The notes beneath the pieces were generated by a model. The model saw nothing but the letters and a program-made list of their open reading frames with translations. It did not search any database and had not been told where the DNA came from. The translations under genes were made by a program, and so were the position numbers. Below, in pieces: positions 44,028 through 53,704 of a stretch of 64,000 bases of DNA (position 1 is its first letter; each line of letters opens with the position of its first letter). Source of the DNA: Aureicoccus marinus (GTDB lineage: Bacteria > Bacteroidota > Bacteroidia > Flavobacteriales > Flavobacteriaceae); NCBI RefSeq assembly GCF_002954325.1, contig NZ_MQVX01000001.1:1677205-1741204 (forward strand), read 5' to 3'.

Positions 44028-44480
44028 TTAGCTGCTTAGAAGCGTCTTTACAATGCCGGAGATGGTCTTCCCATCGGCTTTGCCTGCGAGCTCCCTAGAG
44101 GCCATTCCCATGACTTTTCCCATGTCTTGCATGCCGCTGGCCCCAACCTTTTCGATCGTGGCTTTAACGACAGCGGTAATCTCTTCTTCAGAGAGTTGCT
44201 CAGGCAAGAACTTTTCGATAACGGCAGCTTGTGCCAATTCAGGTTCAGCCAAGTCGGCACGACCCTGATCGTTGTAAAGGGCTGCACTGTCTTTGCGTTG
44301 CTTGACGAGCTTCTGCAAAAGCTTGATTTCTGCCTCCTCAGATAACTCTCCCCCTCCACCGGTTTCGGTTTGGGCGAGCAAGATGGCAGACTTGATGGCA
44401 CGCAGTGATTCCAAGGCAACACTGTCCTTGGCTTTCATCGCGGCTTTTAGCTCTGTCATAACCTGTGATTGCAAACTCAT
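44028..44480 (-). CDS. yqeY: GatB/YqeY domain protein
   Basis: A 150-residue stand-alone YqeY protein. The N-terminal alpha domain (MSLQSQVMTELKAAMKAKDS; ALESLRAIKSAIL) and the C-terminal domain (FLPEQLSEEEITAVVKATIE; MGKVMGMASRELAGKADGKT) match the tail domain of GatB, which positions tRNA in the amidotransferase. It therefore is thought to bind tRNA, though its function alone is unproved. The tRNA-Arg gene lies directly downstream, which is suggestive or coincidental. A consensus -7 element at 44508-44501 gives it its own promoter just after ftsZ. Confidence 0.92.
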   Translation of the reverse strand: MSLQSQVMTELKAAMKAKDSVALESLRAIKSAILLAQTETGGGGELSEEAEIKLLQKLVKQRKDSAALYNDQGRADLAEPELAQAAVIEKFLPEQLSEEEITAVVKATIEKVGASGMQDMGKVMGMASRELAGKADGKTISGIVKTLLSS

Positions 44481-44500
44481 GGGCTCTGTTTTAAGGAGGG

Positions 44501-44508
44501 CAAAGTTA
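44501..44508 (-). promoter_or_regulatory. yqeY promoter -7 element (TAACTTTG)
   Basis: The minus strand reads TAACTTTG, an exact TAnnTTTG match, 20 bases before the yqeY ATG. Its first bases come directly from the T-run that ends the ftsZ terminator, so terminator and promoter are fused. Confidence 0.6.
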
Positions 44509-44540
44509 AAAAAATAAACCCGAAAGCGAGAGCTTTCGGG
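44508..44540 (-). terminator. Intrinsic terminator after ftsZ
   Basis: CCCGAAAGC (44519-44527) and GCTTTCGGG (44532-44540) form a perfect 9-bp stem with tetraloop. On the minus strand it is followed by TTTATTTTTTT. It ends the division/cell-wall operon 38 bases after the ftsZ stop. Confidence 0.9.
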
Positions 44541-44577
44541 CTTAAAACTCCCGTTAGGGAATACAAACTAAACACTA

Positions 44578-46611
44578 CTAATCCACGTTGTCGTGCAAGA
44601 ACGAATTGTTGGATCGCAGCTGCATATCCTCATTGCTGTCTTCGCTCAAGCTCGTACGTGAGACCTTTTGTTCCTTAGGGACATCCCCAAGGTCTACGCC
44701 TTGTCTTTTGTAGGCGGGTTCTTTCTCGATATCCTCGATGCTGTTACGGCGAAAACTGAACTTGTGGTTGAAGTCTTTCATTTTCTTCCGGCGATCGTCT
44801 ACGCGCTCTTTTAAGATTTCATCGATGGAATTTTCAAAAGGATTTTCCTCAGCAGCCACCTCTCCTTGTGGATCTCCGGTGGAGGCTTCAGTTTCCTGAT
44901 CAATTCTTTTTAGTACCGGCTCATCGGCAACGGCGGTTTCTTTTTCCTCTGCAGGTTGGGCACCGGCCAATTGCTTTTCAAGCTCCATATAGTCTTGCAA
45001 ATCGAAGCGGGTCTCGCTGCTTTCTAGAGGCGGCGTTTCGACGATCTCATCCACTTCGATATACGCCTCCTCTTCCATGCTCATGGATTCGTCAGACAAA
45101 TCAAAGGTGATGGTCGGCGCCTCGTCTTCAGCAACGATTTCTTCCTCTTCTTCAACAGGATTGTCAACAACCAAAGGCAATTCAAAAGCCAAAGCTGTCT
45201 GCTCCAATTCCTCCCGGTTCAAAACCTCTTCCGGCTCAACCACATCGATATCGCGCAGTTGCTCGCTGGTTTCGATGATGACGAACTCCTCTTCAGAAAC
45301 GGCCTGGTCCAATTCGGTTTCCAGGGTCTCTGCGGGAACTTCCGCAGCAATTACTTCAGGCTTGACTTCCTCATAGACCACATCCAGGTTTCTGAGCTCA
45401 TCTGTCGTGGGGACCAAACCCAAACCCCCAAGATCTTCCTTTTCTATTTCGGTGTCATCGAGTTGGTGCTTGATGATCACTTCTTCCTCTGCAGCAGCCG
45501 TCTGCTCAACCGCCACGTCAGACTCAACAGGAGCTGATTCGGGCTTAGCCAAGGCAGCCACTTTCTGGGCCCCGTCCAATTGGTGTACAATTTTCTTGGT
45601 CTCGGTGTTGACGATATCGTCTTGCTGATCTACATCAAATCCGGTAGCGATGACGGTAACCGAAATGGCTTCACCCAAGGTTTCATCCTCGCCAACCCCC
45701 ATAATAATGTTGGCGCTGTAACCGGCTTCGACCTGAATGTAATCGTTGATCTCACCAATTTCGTCAATGGTAATTTCTTGTGTACCCGAAACAATAAGGA
45801 GCAACACATTCTTGGCTCCTTTGATTTTGTTATCGTTCAATAGCGGAGAATCCAGGGCTTCTGTAATCGCCTCGTTCGCACGCGTTGAACCACTTGCCTG
45901 AGAAGATCCCATGATGGCCGTTCCACTGTCGGAAAGAACCGTCTTGGCATCACGCAAGTCAATGTTCTGCATGTAGTGGTGGGTAATCACCTCTGCAATT
46001 CCACGAGCGGCAGTGGCCAAGACTTCATCGGCTTTAGAGAAGCCCGCTTTGAATCCAAGGTTACCGTAAATCTCGCGGAGTTTATTGTTGTTGATCACGA
46101 TCAGAGAATCGACATTCTCGCGCAAACGCTCGATTCCAGCCTGAGCCTGCTTGGTACGCATGCTTCCTTCAAACTGAAAAGGAATGGTGACGATTCCTAC
46201 CGTGAGGATATCCATTTCTTTAGAGAACTTAGCGATGATCGGCGCGGCACCTGTTCCGGTTCCACCACCCATACCAGCGGTAATAAAGACCATCTTGGTT
46301 GTTGGACCAAGCATGTTCTTGATGTCTTCCATACTCTCCATGGCAGCCTGCTCTCCGATCTCCGGATTAGCACCTGCACCAAGACCTTCAGTCAAAGAAA
46401 CTCCTAACTGAATTTTATTGGGAACCGGGCTGTTTTGCAAGGCCTGGGAATCCGTGTTACAGATCACGAAATCCACACCGTTAATGCCCGCCTCGAACAT
46501 GTGGTTAATGGCGTTTCCTCCGCCACCACCGACACCAATGACCTTGATCACGTTGCTCTTGTGCTTCGGCAGATCAAAGTCGATGTTGCTTATATCATCG
46601 GTTGTACTCAT
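44578..46611 (-). CDS. ftsZ: Cell division protein FtsZ (long Bacteroidota form)
   Basis: FtsZ polymerises with GTP into the ring that organises division. The tubulin-like core fills about 20-335: VIGVGGGGGNAINHM, then the tubulin signature FITAGMGGGTGTGAAPII (about 107-124) and the T7 loop GTALMG-like GTAIMGSS. The remaining 340 residues are an unusually long, strongly acidic linker (Glu/Val-rich) followed by a conserved end (RTSLSEDSNEDMQLRSNNSF and LHDNVD). The usual C-terminal peptide DIPxFLR for FtsA and ZipA binding is not present; the Bacteroidota-type tail may replace it. 677 residues against about 380 in E. coli. It lies 37 bases after ftsA. Confidence 0.96.
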   Translation of the reverse strand: MSTTDDISNIDFDLPKHKSNVIKVIGVGGGGGNAINHMFEAGINGVDFVICNTDSQALQNSPVPNKIQLGVSLTEGLGAGANPEIGEQAAMESMEDIKNMLGPTTKMVFITAGMGGGTGTGAAPIIAKFSKEMDILTVGIVTIPFQFEGSMRTKQAQAGIERLRENVDSLIVINNNKLREIYGNLGFKAGFSKADEVLATAARGIAEVITHHYMQNIDLRDAKTVLSDSGTAIMGSSQASGSTRANEAITEALDSPLLNDNKIKGAKNVLLLIVSGTQEITIDEIGEINDYIQVEAGYSANIIMGVGEDETLGEAISVTVIATGFDVDQQDDIVNTETKKIVHQLDGAQKVAALAKPESAPVESDVAVEQTAAAEEEVIIKHQLDDTEIEKEDLGGLGLVPTTDELRNLDVVYEEVKPEVIAAEVPAETLETELDQAVSEEEFVIIETSEQLRDIDVVEPEEVLNREELEQTALAFELPLVVDNPVEEEEEIVAEDEAPTITFDLSDESMSMEEEAYIEVDEIVETPPLESSETRFDLQDYMELEKQLAGAQPAEEKETAVADEPVLKRIDQETEASTGDPQGEVAAEENPFENSIDEILKERVDDRRKKMKDFNHKFSFRRNSIEDIEKEPAYKRQGVDLGDVPKEQKVSRTSLSEDSNEDMQLRSNNSFLHDNVD

Positions 46612-46648
46612 AGTCTATGCGTTGTGTGTGTGTTTGTATTATGGGGGG

Positions 46649-47998
46649 TTATTCTGCGTTCTCTAAAAACTTTCTCAGTTTATCACTCCAGCGCTCCAAA
46701 ACGGTCGCTTTTTGAGCTTGTTCTGTCAAGGTATCCTGAGCCAGAGGCTCCGTTCCCAGTTCAGCTTGCACCATTTCCTCCCCTTCCACCTCCTCAGTTT
46801 CTTCTCCGACAATCTGTACCGGAGGGGGCAATTGACGATCTCTCTCGAGTGCGTCCATCAGCAAGCCGACCGCTGTAGCGTACAATGGGCTAGCGATATC
46901 TTCGTCCGAGTGTCCCGCGAGGTGCTCGTTCGGATAACCGATACGCGTATCCATGCCGGTGATGTATTCTACCAATTGCTTGAGGTGCTTCAGTTGACTT
47001 CCACCACCGGTCAACACGATCCCTGCAATTAGTTTTTTCTTCGGCTCGTCGTAGCCGTAGTTTTTGATTTCGACGTAAACCTGCTCTACAATCTCGACCA
47101 CACGAGCGTGGATGATTTTCGACAAGTTTTTGAGGGTGATCTCTTTGGGCTCGCGACCACGAAGTCCGGGAATCGAAACAATCTCGTTGTCTTTATTTTC
47201 TCCGGGCCAGGCCGAACCAAACTTAATCTTCAAGAGCTCGGCTTGCTTTTCGATGATAGAACAGCCTTCTTTGATGTCTTCAGTAATGATATTTCCTCCA
47301 AAAGGAATAACCGAAGTATGCCTTATGATGCCGTCTTTGAAGATGGCCAGGTCCGTGGTTCCCCCTCCGATATCAATGAGGGCCACCCCGGCTTCTTTTT
47401 CTTCTTGACTGAGCACGGCCTTGGCAGAGGCCAGTGGCTCGAGTGTGATATTGGCCAGGTCCAGTCCTGCACTCTTGATGCAGCGTCCAATATTCTTGAT
47501 GGAAGTGACCTGTCCGACCACCACGTGGAAGTTGGCCTCCAAACGTCCACCATACATCCCGATGGGCTGCTTAATTTCGGCTTGAGCGTCGACCTTGTAC
47601 TCTTGTGGCAAAACGTGAATAATTTCTTCTCCAGGAAGCATGATCAATTTGTACACCTGATCACAGAGCAACTCCAAATCCTGATCGCTAATTACCCGCT
47701 CCGAGTTATCACGAGTGATGTAGTCGCTGTGTTGCAGACTACGGATGTGTTGCCCGGCAATACCGACCACCACTTCTTTGATCTCCAGACCCGAATCCGC
47801 CACCGCTTGGTCCACGGCGAGTTGGATGGATTGAATCGTTTGGGTGATGTTGTTCACCACACCACGATGAACACCCAGGCTCTTAGACTTGCCCATGCCC
47901 AGGACCTCAATTTTCCCGTATTCGTTTTCGCGGCCAATGATGGCTACGATTTTTGTGGTTCCGATGTCTAATCCGACGGAGTACTTAGTTTGTTCCAT
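46649..47998 (-). CDS. ftsA: Cell division protein FtsA
   Basis: FtsA is the actin-like ATPase that anchors FtsZ filaments to the inner membrane. Phosphate-binding motifs are VGLDIGTTKIVAIIG (about 8-22) and VALIDIGGGTTDLAIF (about 204-219), and the adenosine motif is GIVLTGGGSQL (about 331-341). SHS2 (1C) domain sequences lie between. The C-terminus has a Glu/Gln-rich linker and ends in an amphipathic helix, VLERWSDKLRKFLENAE, the membrane-targeting sequence. 449 residues. It starts a few bases within the end of ftsQ (47985-47998). Confidence 0.96.
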   Translation of the reverse strand: MEQTKYSVGLDIGTTKIVAIIGRENEYGKIEVLGMGKSKSLGVHRGVVNNITQTIQSIQLAVDQAVADSGLEIKEVVVGIAGQHIRSLQHSDYITRDNSERVISDQDLELLCDQVYKLIMLPGEEIIHVLPQEYKVDAQAEIKQPIGMYGGRLEANFHVVVGQVTSIKNIGRCIKSAGLDLANITLEPLASAKAVLSQEEKEAGVALIDIGGGTTDLAIFKDGIIRHTSVIPFGGNIITEDIKEGCSIIEKQAELLKIKFGSAWPGENKDNEIVSIPGLRGREPKEITLKNLSKIIHARVVEIVEQVYVEIKNYGYDEPKKKLIAGIVLTGGGSQLKHLKQLVEYITGMDTRIGYPNEHLAGHSDEDIASPLYATAVGLLMDALERDRQLPPPVQIVGEETEEVEGEEMVQAELGTEPLAQDTLTEQAQKATVLERWSDKLRKFLENAE

Positions 47999-48170
47999 GC
48001 TCTTGTTTTTTGGTGCAGACGACTTGCTTCCTGAATTCCAGACTTACTTTTTCGTAGTCCCTCATCCCTTCTGCCTTAAGCGACTGGGCGTAAAAGGCCT
48101 TGAACTTTTGAAATTTGTTAGCCAAGCGATCTGCATTCCCCAAATGCAAACGATAATCCTCGCTTCTCAA
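47985..48170 (-). CDS. ftsQ: Cell division protein FtsQ, C-terminal part (frameshifted gene)
   Basis: The piece reads RSEDYRLHLGNADRLANKFQ, then KFKAFYAQSLKAEG and ends QVVCTKKQEHGTN, matching the end of Bacteroidota FtsQ, whose last residues (QVVCTKK) are conserved. The frame extends upstream as QVELRSEDY without a start. It joins the main piece if one base is added at plus 48179-48180, giving EEDDYQVELRSEDY. It overlaps the ftsA start by 14 bases. It is not a separate gene. Confidence 0.75.
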   Translation of the reverse strand: MRSEDYRLHLGNADRLANKFQKFKAFYAQSLKAEGMRDYEKVSLEFRKQVVCTKKQEHGTN

Positions 48171-48724
48171 CTCAACCTGTAGTCGTCTTCTTCTGCGATA
48201 TGAATACCAATCACGTTTTTCATCAAAAACGAATCGGTTTGCACCTCGGTCAGTATACGATGAACAGCCACTAAGGTGGCCTTATTCACCTTCCCGGTGA
48301 TCAAGGGCACTCTTGCCGTAAATTGTTCGGACAAGGGCATGCGCTGTCCCGATTGATCGAGGTAGAATGATTCTACAAGAGTCTGAACCCTTCCGATCGG
48401 CTGACGCTGCCTCACTTGGACGACCATAGAGCCGGTGTGAGTAAGGAAGACTTGGGCATTATCAACCATAGGATTGGCGTTGATTTCCTCTTCTATGGTA
48501 TTCAAAACTATCTGATCTACAGGGAGGTTTCTTAGGCTTCCATGATTTTGTATCAACAACTTATCAACGGCATCTTCTGTAATATATAAGTTATTGTCTC
48601 CGAGGAATTTAACTTCAATATCTTCTACGACCCGGAGTTGATATCTATGCCCCGCAAATCCGTACAATCCCAAGACGATCACGGCGAGCAATCCCAATTC
48701 CCAAAAGGCGGTTTTACGCTTCAT
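48167..48724 (-). CDS. ftsQ: Cell division protein FtsQ, main part (frameshifted gene)
   Basis: FtsQ is a bitopic division protein bridging early and late divisome proteins. One N-terminal helix (LGLLAVIVLGLYGFAGH, about 10-26) is followed by the POTRA domain (VEDIEVKFLGDNNLYITEDA and on) and the beta domain with MVVQVRQRQPIGRV and YLDQSGQRMPLSE. The frame ends early at DDYRLS. Together with 47985-48170 the restored gene is about 246 residues. Because FtsQ is normally needed for growth, this break is probably a sequence error. ATG 48724 overlaps murC by 11 bases. Confidence 0.82.
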   Translation of the reverse strand: MKRKTAFWELGLLAVIVLGLYGFAGHRYQLRVVEDIEVKFLGDNNLYITEDAVDKLLIQNHGSLRNLPVDQIVLNTIEEEINANPMVDNAQVFLTHTGSMVVQVRQRQPIGRVQTLVESFYLDQSGQRMPLSEQFTARVPLITGKVNKATLVAVHRILTEVQTDSFLMKNVIGIHIAEEDDYRLS

Positions 48725-50069
48725 ATCCCAAGGCGTTTTTTACGGTTCTTACTTCTTTTCCTATATCTCCTGCTCCGAGCATCAACAGGAGCTCGGGCTG
48801 GTAGTTTTTAATTTCATCGATCAAAGCCTCTCGGGCGACCAACGCCTTGGTTGGAGTCTTTACTTTTTCGAGGAGCGCAGAAGAGGTTACCCCAGGAATG
48901 GGCTCCTCTCTTGCTGGGTAAATCTCCATCAAAAAGACGGCCTCAAAACGGCTTAAACTCTCCGCAAATTCGGTTTCAAAATCCTGGGTTCTACTAAACA
49001 AATGAGGCTGAAACACCACCAGGGTTTTCTTGGCAGGATACCACTTGCTCACCGCTTCGTACACCGCATCGATCTCGGTGGGGTGATGGGCGTAATCGTC
49101 AATAAAAACGAAATCCGATTCCCGCACTACATAACTGAAGCGACGCTCTACTCCTTTGAAGCCTGCCAGGGCTTCAGAAAAATCCATGGCCGGACAGATC
49201 TGATCTGCCAACGCCCAGGCCGCTGCGGCATTCAGCACATTGTGACGGCCAGGCTTGTAGTAGCGTACTCCTTTAAATTCCTTTTTGGGGGTATGAAAAT
49301 CAAAGCGATAACCACCGTCGACAATCTCCAGGTTGAGGAGCTGGTAATCGGCTCCCTGCTCAAACCCATAACTCAATCCTTCGAGCGGTAAGCCCTGGCG
49401 TACGATTAACTGACCTCCCGGTCTTAGTTTTTCGGCAAAGGCCTTGTAGCTTTCTTCCATGGCCTTGGGATCGCCATAAATATCGAGGTGATCGGCATCC
49501 ATATGGGTTACACAGGCGTGAGAAGGTGAAAGATGCAGAAAGGAACGATCAAACTCATCGGCTTCGACCACTGAATAGGTGTGGCCCTTCATCAAAAAGT
49601 TGCTCTGAAAGTCTTCGGATACCCCACCCAGAAAGGCGACAAAGTCCTGCTTGTGGACATTGAGAAGGTGCGCTAAAATGGCGGACGTTGTCGTCTTTCC
49701 ATGGGTTCCAGCCACTGCCAAACACTGTGTGTGTTCGGTGAGTTTGCCCAATAGTTCAGCTCGCTTCATCAAGCGAACTCCTTGCTTCTCAAAATGCGCG
49801 AAATAAGCATTGGAGACGGGCACCGCCGGGGTATAAATGGCCCAGCATTTGTCGGCCTGGTTAAAGCCTTCCTCCAGCTGTTCCGGTCTAATGTCATAAT
49901 CAATCGCTATCCCCTCTGCTTCCAGGGCCTGGGTCAATGCGGTTTGGACCCGGTCGTAACCGGCAACCCGCAAACCCAACTGCTTGGCATAGCGCGCCAA
50001 GGCAGACATCCCAATACCCCCAATACCGATGAAGTACAAGCTGTCGATATGTCGCAGGACTTGTTTCAT
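48714..50069 (-). CDS. murC: UDP-N-acetylmuramate--L-alanine ligase
   Basis: MurC adds L-Ala to UDP-MurNAc with ATP, the first amino acid of the stem peptide. The Rossmann-like N-terminus is [20 protein letters not shown] (about 12-31). The ATP motif is [18 protein letters not shown] (about 116-133), with [24 protein letters not shown] (Mg and substrate) and [11 protein letters not shown] (about 320-330) downstream. 451 residues, intact. Its start overlaps the end of murG by four bases and its end overlaps ftsQ by 11, so translation is coupled. Confidence 0.96.
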   Translation of the reverse strand: MKQVLRHIDSLYFIGIGGIGMSALARYAKQLGLRVAGYDRVQTALTQALEAEGIAIDYDIRPEQLEEGFNQADKCWAIYTPAVPVSNAYFAHFEKQGVRLMKRAELLGKLTEHTQCLAVAGTHGKTTTSAILAHLLNVHKQDFVAFLGGVSEDFQSNFLMKGHTYSVVEADEFDRSFLHLSPSHACVTHMDADHLDIYGDPKAMEESYKAFAEKLRPGGQLIVRQGLPLEGLSYGFEQGADYQLLNLEIVDGGYRFDFHTPKKEFKGVRYYKPGRHNVLNAAAAWALADQICPAMDFSEALAGFKGVERRFSYVVRESDFVFIDDYAHHPTEIDAVYEAVSKWYPAKKTLVVFQPHLFSRTQDFETEFAESLSRFEAVFLMEIYPAREEPIPGVTSSALLEKVKTPTKALVAREALIDEIKNYQPELLLMLGAGDIGKEVRTVKNALGYEA

Positions 50070-50317
50070 GAGGCGGGCAAGAGTTTAGCGATTTCATCCA
50101 CGATGTCTTCTGTCGCTTGTGGACGGGCAAAACGGCGAATGCCTTCTTGCAAATTCTGTTGTACAGTGGCGTCGGTCAAAAGCTCCTCCATACATTCTTG
50201 GAAGCGGCTATTGAGTTCGCTTTCTTTCAGCATTTTGGCCCCACCCACCTCGACGACTGCCTGGGCATTCTTCGTCTGGTGATCCTCAGCAACATTCGGA
50301 GAAGGGATCAAAAGCAA
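50066..50317 (-). CDS. murG: MurG, C-terminal part (frameshifted gene)
   Basis: The piece [20 protein letters not shown] and what follows is the C-terminal GT-B segment that binds UDP-GlcNAc ([14 protein letters not shown] is the MurG signature). The frame extends upstream, beyond the false start, through [20 protein letters not shown], which is also essential MurG sequence. It joins the larger piece at plus 50394-50396 when one base is added: [12 protein letters not shown]. It is not an independent gene. Overlaps murC by four bases. Confidence 0.8.
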   Translation of the reverse strand: MLLIPSPNVAEDHQTKNAQAVVEVGGAKMLKESELNSRFQECMEELLTDATVQQNLQEGIRRFARPQATEDIVDEIAKLLPAS

Positions 50318-50334
50318 GGGCTTTCCGACTAGAG

Positions 50335-51159
50335 CTAATTCAGATACAGAACCGGCACCGGCTCTGGAAATAATGATGTCAGCCGCAGCATAGGCAGATC
50401 CATGCGATCCACAAAGGGCATGACCTGAACGGATTCTCGGCTGTATTTTTTATAATCTTCGGCATAGAACTTTCCACACTGCCACAGCAGTTGAACCCCT
50501 TGGGCTTCAAAGAAGGGGAGCTCTTTTTCGATCAATTGATTCACGCGCCGAGCTCCCAGGCTTCCACCCAAAATCAAGACGGTCTTTTTAGCGGTATCCA
50601 AACCAAAAGCTTCCAGAGCTTCGGCCTGCGCCGGTAGAGGTTTCAACAAATCCTTACGGATTGGATTTCCGGTAAGTACCAGACGATCAGCCGGAAAAAA
50701 CCGCTCCATATGAGGGTAAGCCACACAGATGACGGAAGCGCTTTTCGCCAGTAGCTTATTGGTTACTCCGGCATACGAATTCTGCTCCTGCAAGATAAAG
50801 GGCACCTTGGTTTTGGCGGCCATTTTCAGCACAGGTCCACTCGCAAATCCTCCTGTTCCAATGGCGACATCCGGCTTGAACTGGCGGATGATCTTTTTGG
50901 CTTTGGACAGACTCGACAGCAGCTTAAACGGAAACACCAAATTGGCCCAGCTCAGCTTGCGTTGAAATCCACTGATCCAAAGACCTTGGATGTTAAACCC
51001 AGCTTGTGGCACCTTTTCCATTTCCATCTTATCCTTGGCCCCCACAAACAAGAAATCTGCATCGGGGTAGCGTCGCTGTAACTCCTGACCAATGGCTATG
51101 GCCGGGAAAACGTGCCCCCCGGTTCCACCACCTGATATGAGAAACTTATAACTGCCCAC
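50335..51159 (-). CDS. murG: UDP-N-acetylglucosamine--MurNAc-pentapeptide-lipid transferase MurG, main part (frameshifted gene)
   Basis: MurG converts lipid I to lipid II on the inner face of the membrane. The first Gly-loop is [20 protein letters not shown] (about 8-27), followed by [34 protein letters not shown] and [15 protein letters not shown] (about 195-209). The frame fails after [11 protein letters not shown] (about residue 256); the last 19 residues are spurious. Restored with 50066-50317, the gene would be about 365 residues over 50066-51159. murG is normally indispensable, so the break is very likely a base-calling error. Start overlaps ftsW by 14 bases. Confidence 0.85.
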   Translation of the reverse strand: MGSYKFLISGGGTGGHVFPAIAIGQELQRRYPDADFLFVGAKDKMEMEKVPQAGFNIQGLWISGFQRKLSWANLVFPFKLLSSLSKAKKIIRQFKPDVAIGTGGFASGPVLKMAAKTKVPFILQEQNSYAGVTNKLLAKSASVICVAYPHMERFFPADRLVLTGNPIRKDLLKPLPAQAEALEAFGLDTAKKTVLILGGSLGARRVNQLIEKELPFFEAQGVQLLWQCGKFYAEDYKKYSRESVQVMPFVDRMDLPMLRLTSLFPEPVPVLYLN

Positions 51160-52348
51160 TGAGTACTTCTAATGGATTGTGTTCGGATTTTTCGGTTGGG
51201 GTTGGAACCACTTCAGATTTGTCACTGGCACTGAGAATAATACCGATGGCCAAACAGGTCATCCAAATCGAGGTTCCCCCCATACTGATCAGCGGCAAGG
51301 GCTGGCCCGTTACTGGGAACAACTGCACCACCACCGCCATATTGATCAAGGCTTGAAAAACGATGGGCAAGCCCACTCCAAGCACTAATAATTTTGAAAA
51401 AATGGTCTTGGCGCTATTGGCCACAACCACGATGCGAAACAGCAGGAGCATATAGATAAAGAGCAGCAGACCTCCTCCTAAAAAGCCATACTCTTCAATG
51501 ATGATCGCATAGATAAAGTCGGAACTACTCTGGGGCAAGTGGTTCTTGGTTTCACTCTTTCCGGCTCCCTTCCCGACCAAGCCTCCATTAGCAATCGCGA
51601 TTTTGGCAAAGTTGGCCTGTCGCTGTGCGTCCTGAGTGGCTTCTTCAGGATTCCAAAAGGTATTGATTCGGGTTTGCCAGGTCTTGGCACGACCCGGAAG
51701 ATCGTCTTTTGGGGTTATACGGAGCGTATAGACAAACAGAGAGAGCACCAGCAAGCCCGTCCCACAAATGGCTCCCAAATACTTCAGCGGATACCCGCCC
51801 AAAAAGCAGAGCAACAACACCAAGGTCATCAGAATAGCCGCGGTCGAAAAGTTCTCCGGCAGAATAAGCCCAACGGTAACCAATACCGGAAACCACAAAG
51901 GTAAAAGACTGTCTTTAAAGCTGATGGTTTCATCCTTAGTCTTGGCCAAAAAACGCGCCACCCAGACCATCAAAACCAAAGAGGCTAGAGTAGAAGGCTG
52001 AAAACGCAGAGAAACCACCGGCATGACAATCCATCGGCTGGCACTTTCCCCTTCCGAGGTGGCACCAATAGCCAAGGGCAAGACCAAAAGGGCAATCGAA
52101 AATGGCAAAGCCATAATCGACAAGCCTTTAAAATAGCGTGTAGGGACACGGTGAACCGCATAAATGATTCCAAAGCCCAAAACCAACAGCAAGCCGTGTT
52201 TCATTAGAAACTCAAAGCTGGTTTTGTTCCCCATCAACGCCAATTTGGTCGTAGAGCTGTAAACGGGCAAAAACGAAAAGAGGGCCAATAGGGCAACCAG
52301 TCCCCAAATGGCTCTATCTCCTTTCAAGCTTTTTATCAATCCAATCAT
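51146..52348 (-). CDS. ftsW: Peptidoglycan glycosyltransferase FtsW
   Basis: FtsW is the SEDS-family polymerase that makes septal glycan from lipid II with the partner transpeptidase. The 400-residue product has about ten helices. The SEDS signature is [18 protein letters not shown] (about 285-302) and [20 protein letters not shown] (about 358-377). [20 protein letters not shown] opens the first helix. I set the start at ATG 52348 ([16 protein letters not shown]), since the longer reading from 52435 extends into murD and has no membrane or family character. It lies 22 bases after murD. Confidence 0.93.
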   Translation of the reverse strand: MIGLIKSLKGDRAIWGLVALLALFSFLPVYSSTTKLALMGNKTSFEFLMKHGLLLVLGFGIIYAVHRVPTRYFKGLSIMALPFSIALLVLPLAIGATSEGESASRWIVMPVVSLRFQPSTLASLVLMVWVARFLAKTKDETISFKDSLLPLWFPVLVTVGLILPENFSTAAILMTLVLLLCFLGGYPLKYLGAICGTGLLVLSLFVYTLRITPKDDLPGRAKTWQTRINTFWNPEEATQDAQRQANFAKIAIANGGLVGKGAGKSETKNHLPQSSSDFIYAIIIEEYGFLGGGLLLFIYMLLLFRIVVVANSAKTIFSKLLVLGVGLPIVFQALINMAVVVQLFPVTGQPLPLISMGGTSIWMTCLAIGIILSASDKSEVVPTPTEKSEHNPLEVLSGQL

Positions 52349-52370
52349 TTTCGGGTTCTCGTGTTGTGTT

Positions 52371-53702
52371 CTATAGTTTTCGTATGGCCGCTTTGAACTG
52401 TTCTCCGCGGTCCTCATAATTTTTAAAAAGGTCAAAACTGGCGCAAGCCGGCGACAACAAAACGGTATCGCCTTTTTGAGCCACCTTATTGGCGACCTTG
52501 ACCGCCTCTTCCATGGAATAGGTCTCGACCATGAGATCAGCCACCGGGCTGAAGGTGTCCACCAGGCTCGTATTGTCCATCCCCAAACAGATGATGGCTT
52601 TTACTTTTTCCCGTACCAAAGGCATGAGCTCCATGTAATCGTTTCCTTTATCTACCCCACCAGCAATCCAAACAATGGGTTTTTTGATGCCTTCCAGAGC
52701 ATAGTAACAAGCATTAACATTGGTCGCTTTGGAATCGTTGATGTACTCTACCCCGCCGATGCGCAACACCTTTTCAAGACGGTGTGGCACCCCCTGAAAG
52801 TGCTGAATGCTCTTTCTCAGCTCTTCTTTTCGTACATTGACCAGCAGCGAAGCAATGCTTGCCGCCATGGCGTTTTTCTTGTTGTGTAATCCTTCGATAG
52901 GCAGAAGTCCTGCGTCCATATCCATTGTTTTATCATTCACAGAAAACCGAATCATTCCGTTTTCTAAGTAAGCCCCTTGCTCCAGTTTTTCTTTCACGGA
53001 GAAAGGGATTGGGGTAGCCCGAGTCGGGTATTTTTTTAATCCTTCCCGAATCACCGGATCGTCATAATCGTAGATCAGGTAATCGGTTTCTTTTTGGTTC
53101 CGGGCAATTCTGAATTTAGAAGCGATGTAGTTCTCGAACTCGTAGTTGTAGCGATCCAAATGATCTGGTGTGATATTGGTAATCACGGCGATATGGGGTC
53201 TAAAATCCCGTATCCCGTCCAGCTGAAAACTGCTGATCTCCAAAACGCCATAGTCAAAGCCTCCTGCAGCCACTTGTCCTGCCATACTGATGCCCACATT
53301 ACCCATTTTCGCAGCAGATAGGCCCGCTGCATCCAGCAGGTAATAAGTCAGCTCAGTAGTGGTCGTTTTGCCGTTGGTCCCGGTAATGGCGATCCACTGG
53401 GCATCGCTAAACTGGGCGGCAAATTCAGGTTCAGAAACCACCGCGACTCCTCGCTTTAAAAGCGCTTGGATCAAAGGCACCCGATCAGGGATACCCGGTG
53501 ATTTCATCACCACATCGGCCGATAGAATCAGCGACTCCGTGTGTTGCTTCTCTTCAAAATCAATCCCGTGATGTAAAAGAACGTTCTTGTATTTTTCTTG
53601 GATCTCAGAGGCATCCGATACAAACACCTCGTATCCTTTTTGTTTTCCTAACAGAGCGGTCCCTACACCACTCTCTCCAGCGCCGAGCACCACCAACCGC
53701 AT
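52371..53702 (-). CDS. murD: UDP-N-acetylmuramoylalanine--D-glutamate ligase
   Basis: MurD adds D-Glu to UDP-MurNAc-L-Ala with ATP. LVVLGAGESGVGTALLGKQK (about 3-22) forms the N-terminal UDP-binding domain. The ATP loop is [20 protein letters not shown] (about 108-127), and NITPDHLDRYNYEFENYIAS and the later YINDSKATNVNACYYALEGI (about 317-336) carry metal and carbamylated-Lys neighbours. LSPACASFDLFKNYEDRGEQ (about 416-435) is the MurD-specific end. 443 residues, intact. It lies two bases after mraY. Confidence 0.96.
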   Translation of the reverse strand: MRLVVLGAGESGVGTALLGKQKGYEVFVSDASEIQEKYKNVLLHHGIDFEEKQHTESLILSADVVMKSPGIPDRVPLIQALLKRGVAVVSEPEFAAQFSDAQWIAITGTNGKTTTTELTYYLLDAAGLSAAKMGNVGISMAGQVAAGGFDYGVLEISSFQLDGIRDFRPHIAVITNITPDHLDRYNYEFENYIASKFRIARNQKETDYLIYDYDDPVIREGLKKYPTRATPIPFSVKEKLEQGAYLENGMIRFSVNDKTMDMDAGLLPIEGLHNKKNAMAASIASLLVNVRKEELRKSIQHFQGVPHRLEKVLRIGGVEYINDSKATNVNACYYALEGIKKPIVWIAGGVDKGNDYMELMPLVREKVKAIICLGMDNTSLVDTFSPVADLMVETYSMEEAVKVANKVAQKGDTVLLSPACASFDLFKNYEDRGEQFKAAIRKL

Positions 53703-53704
53703 GG

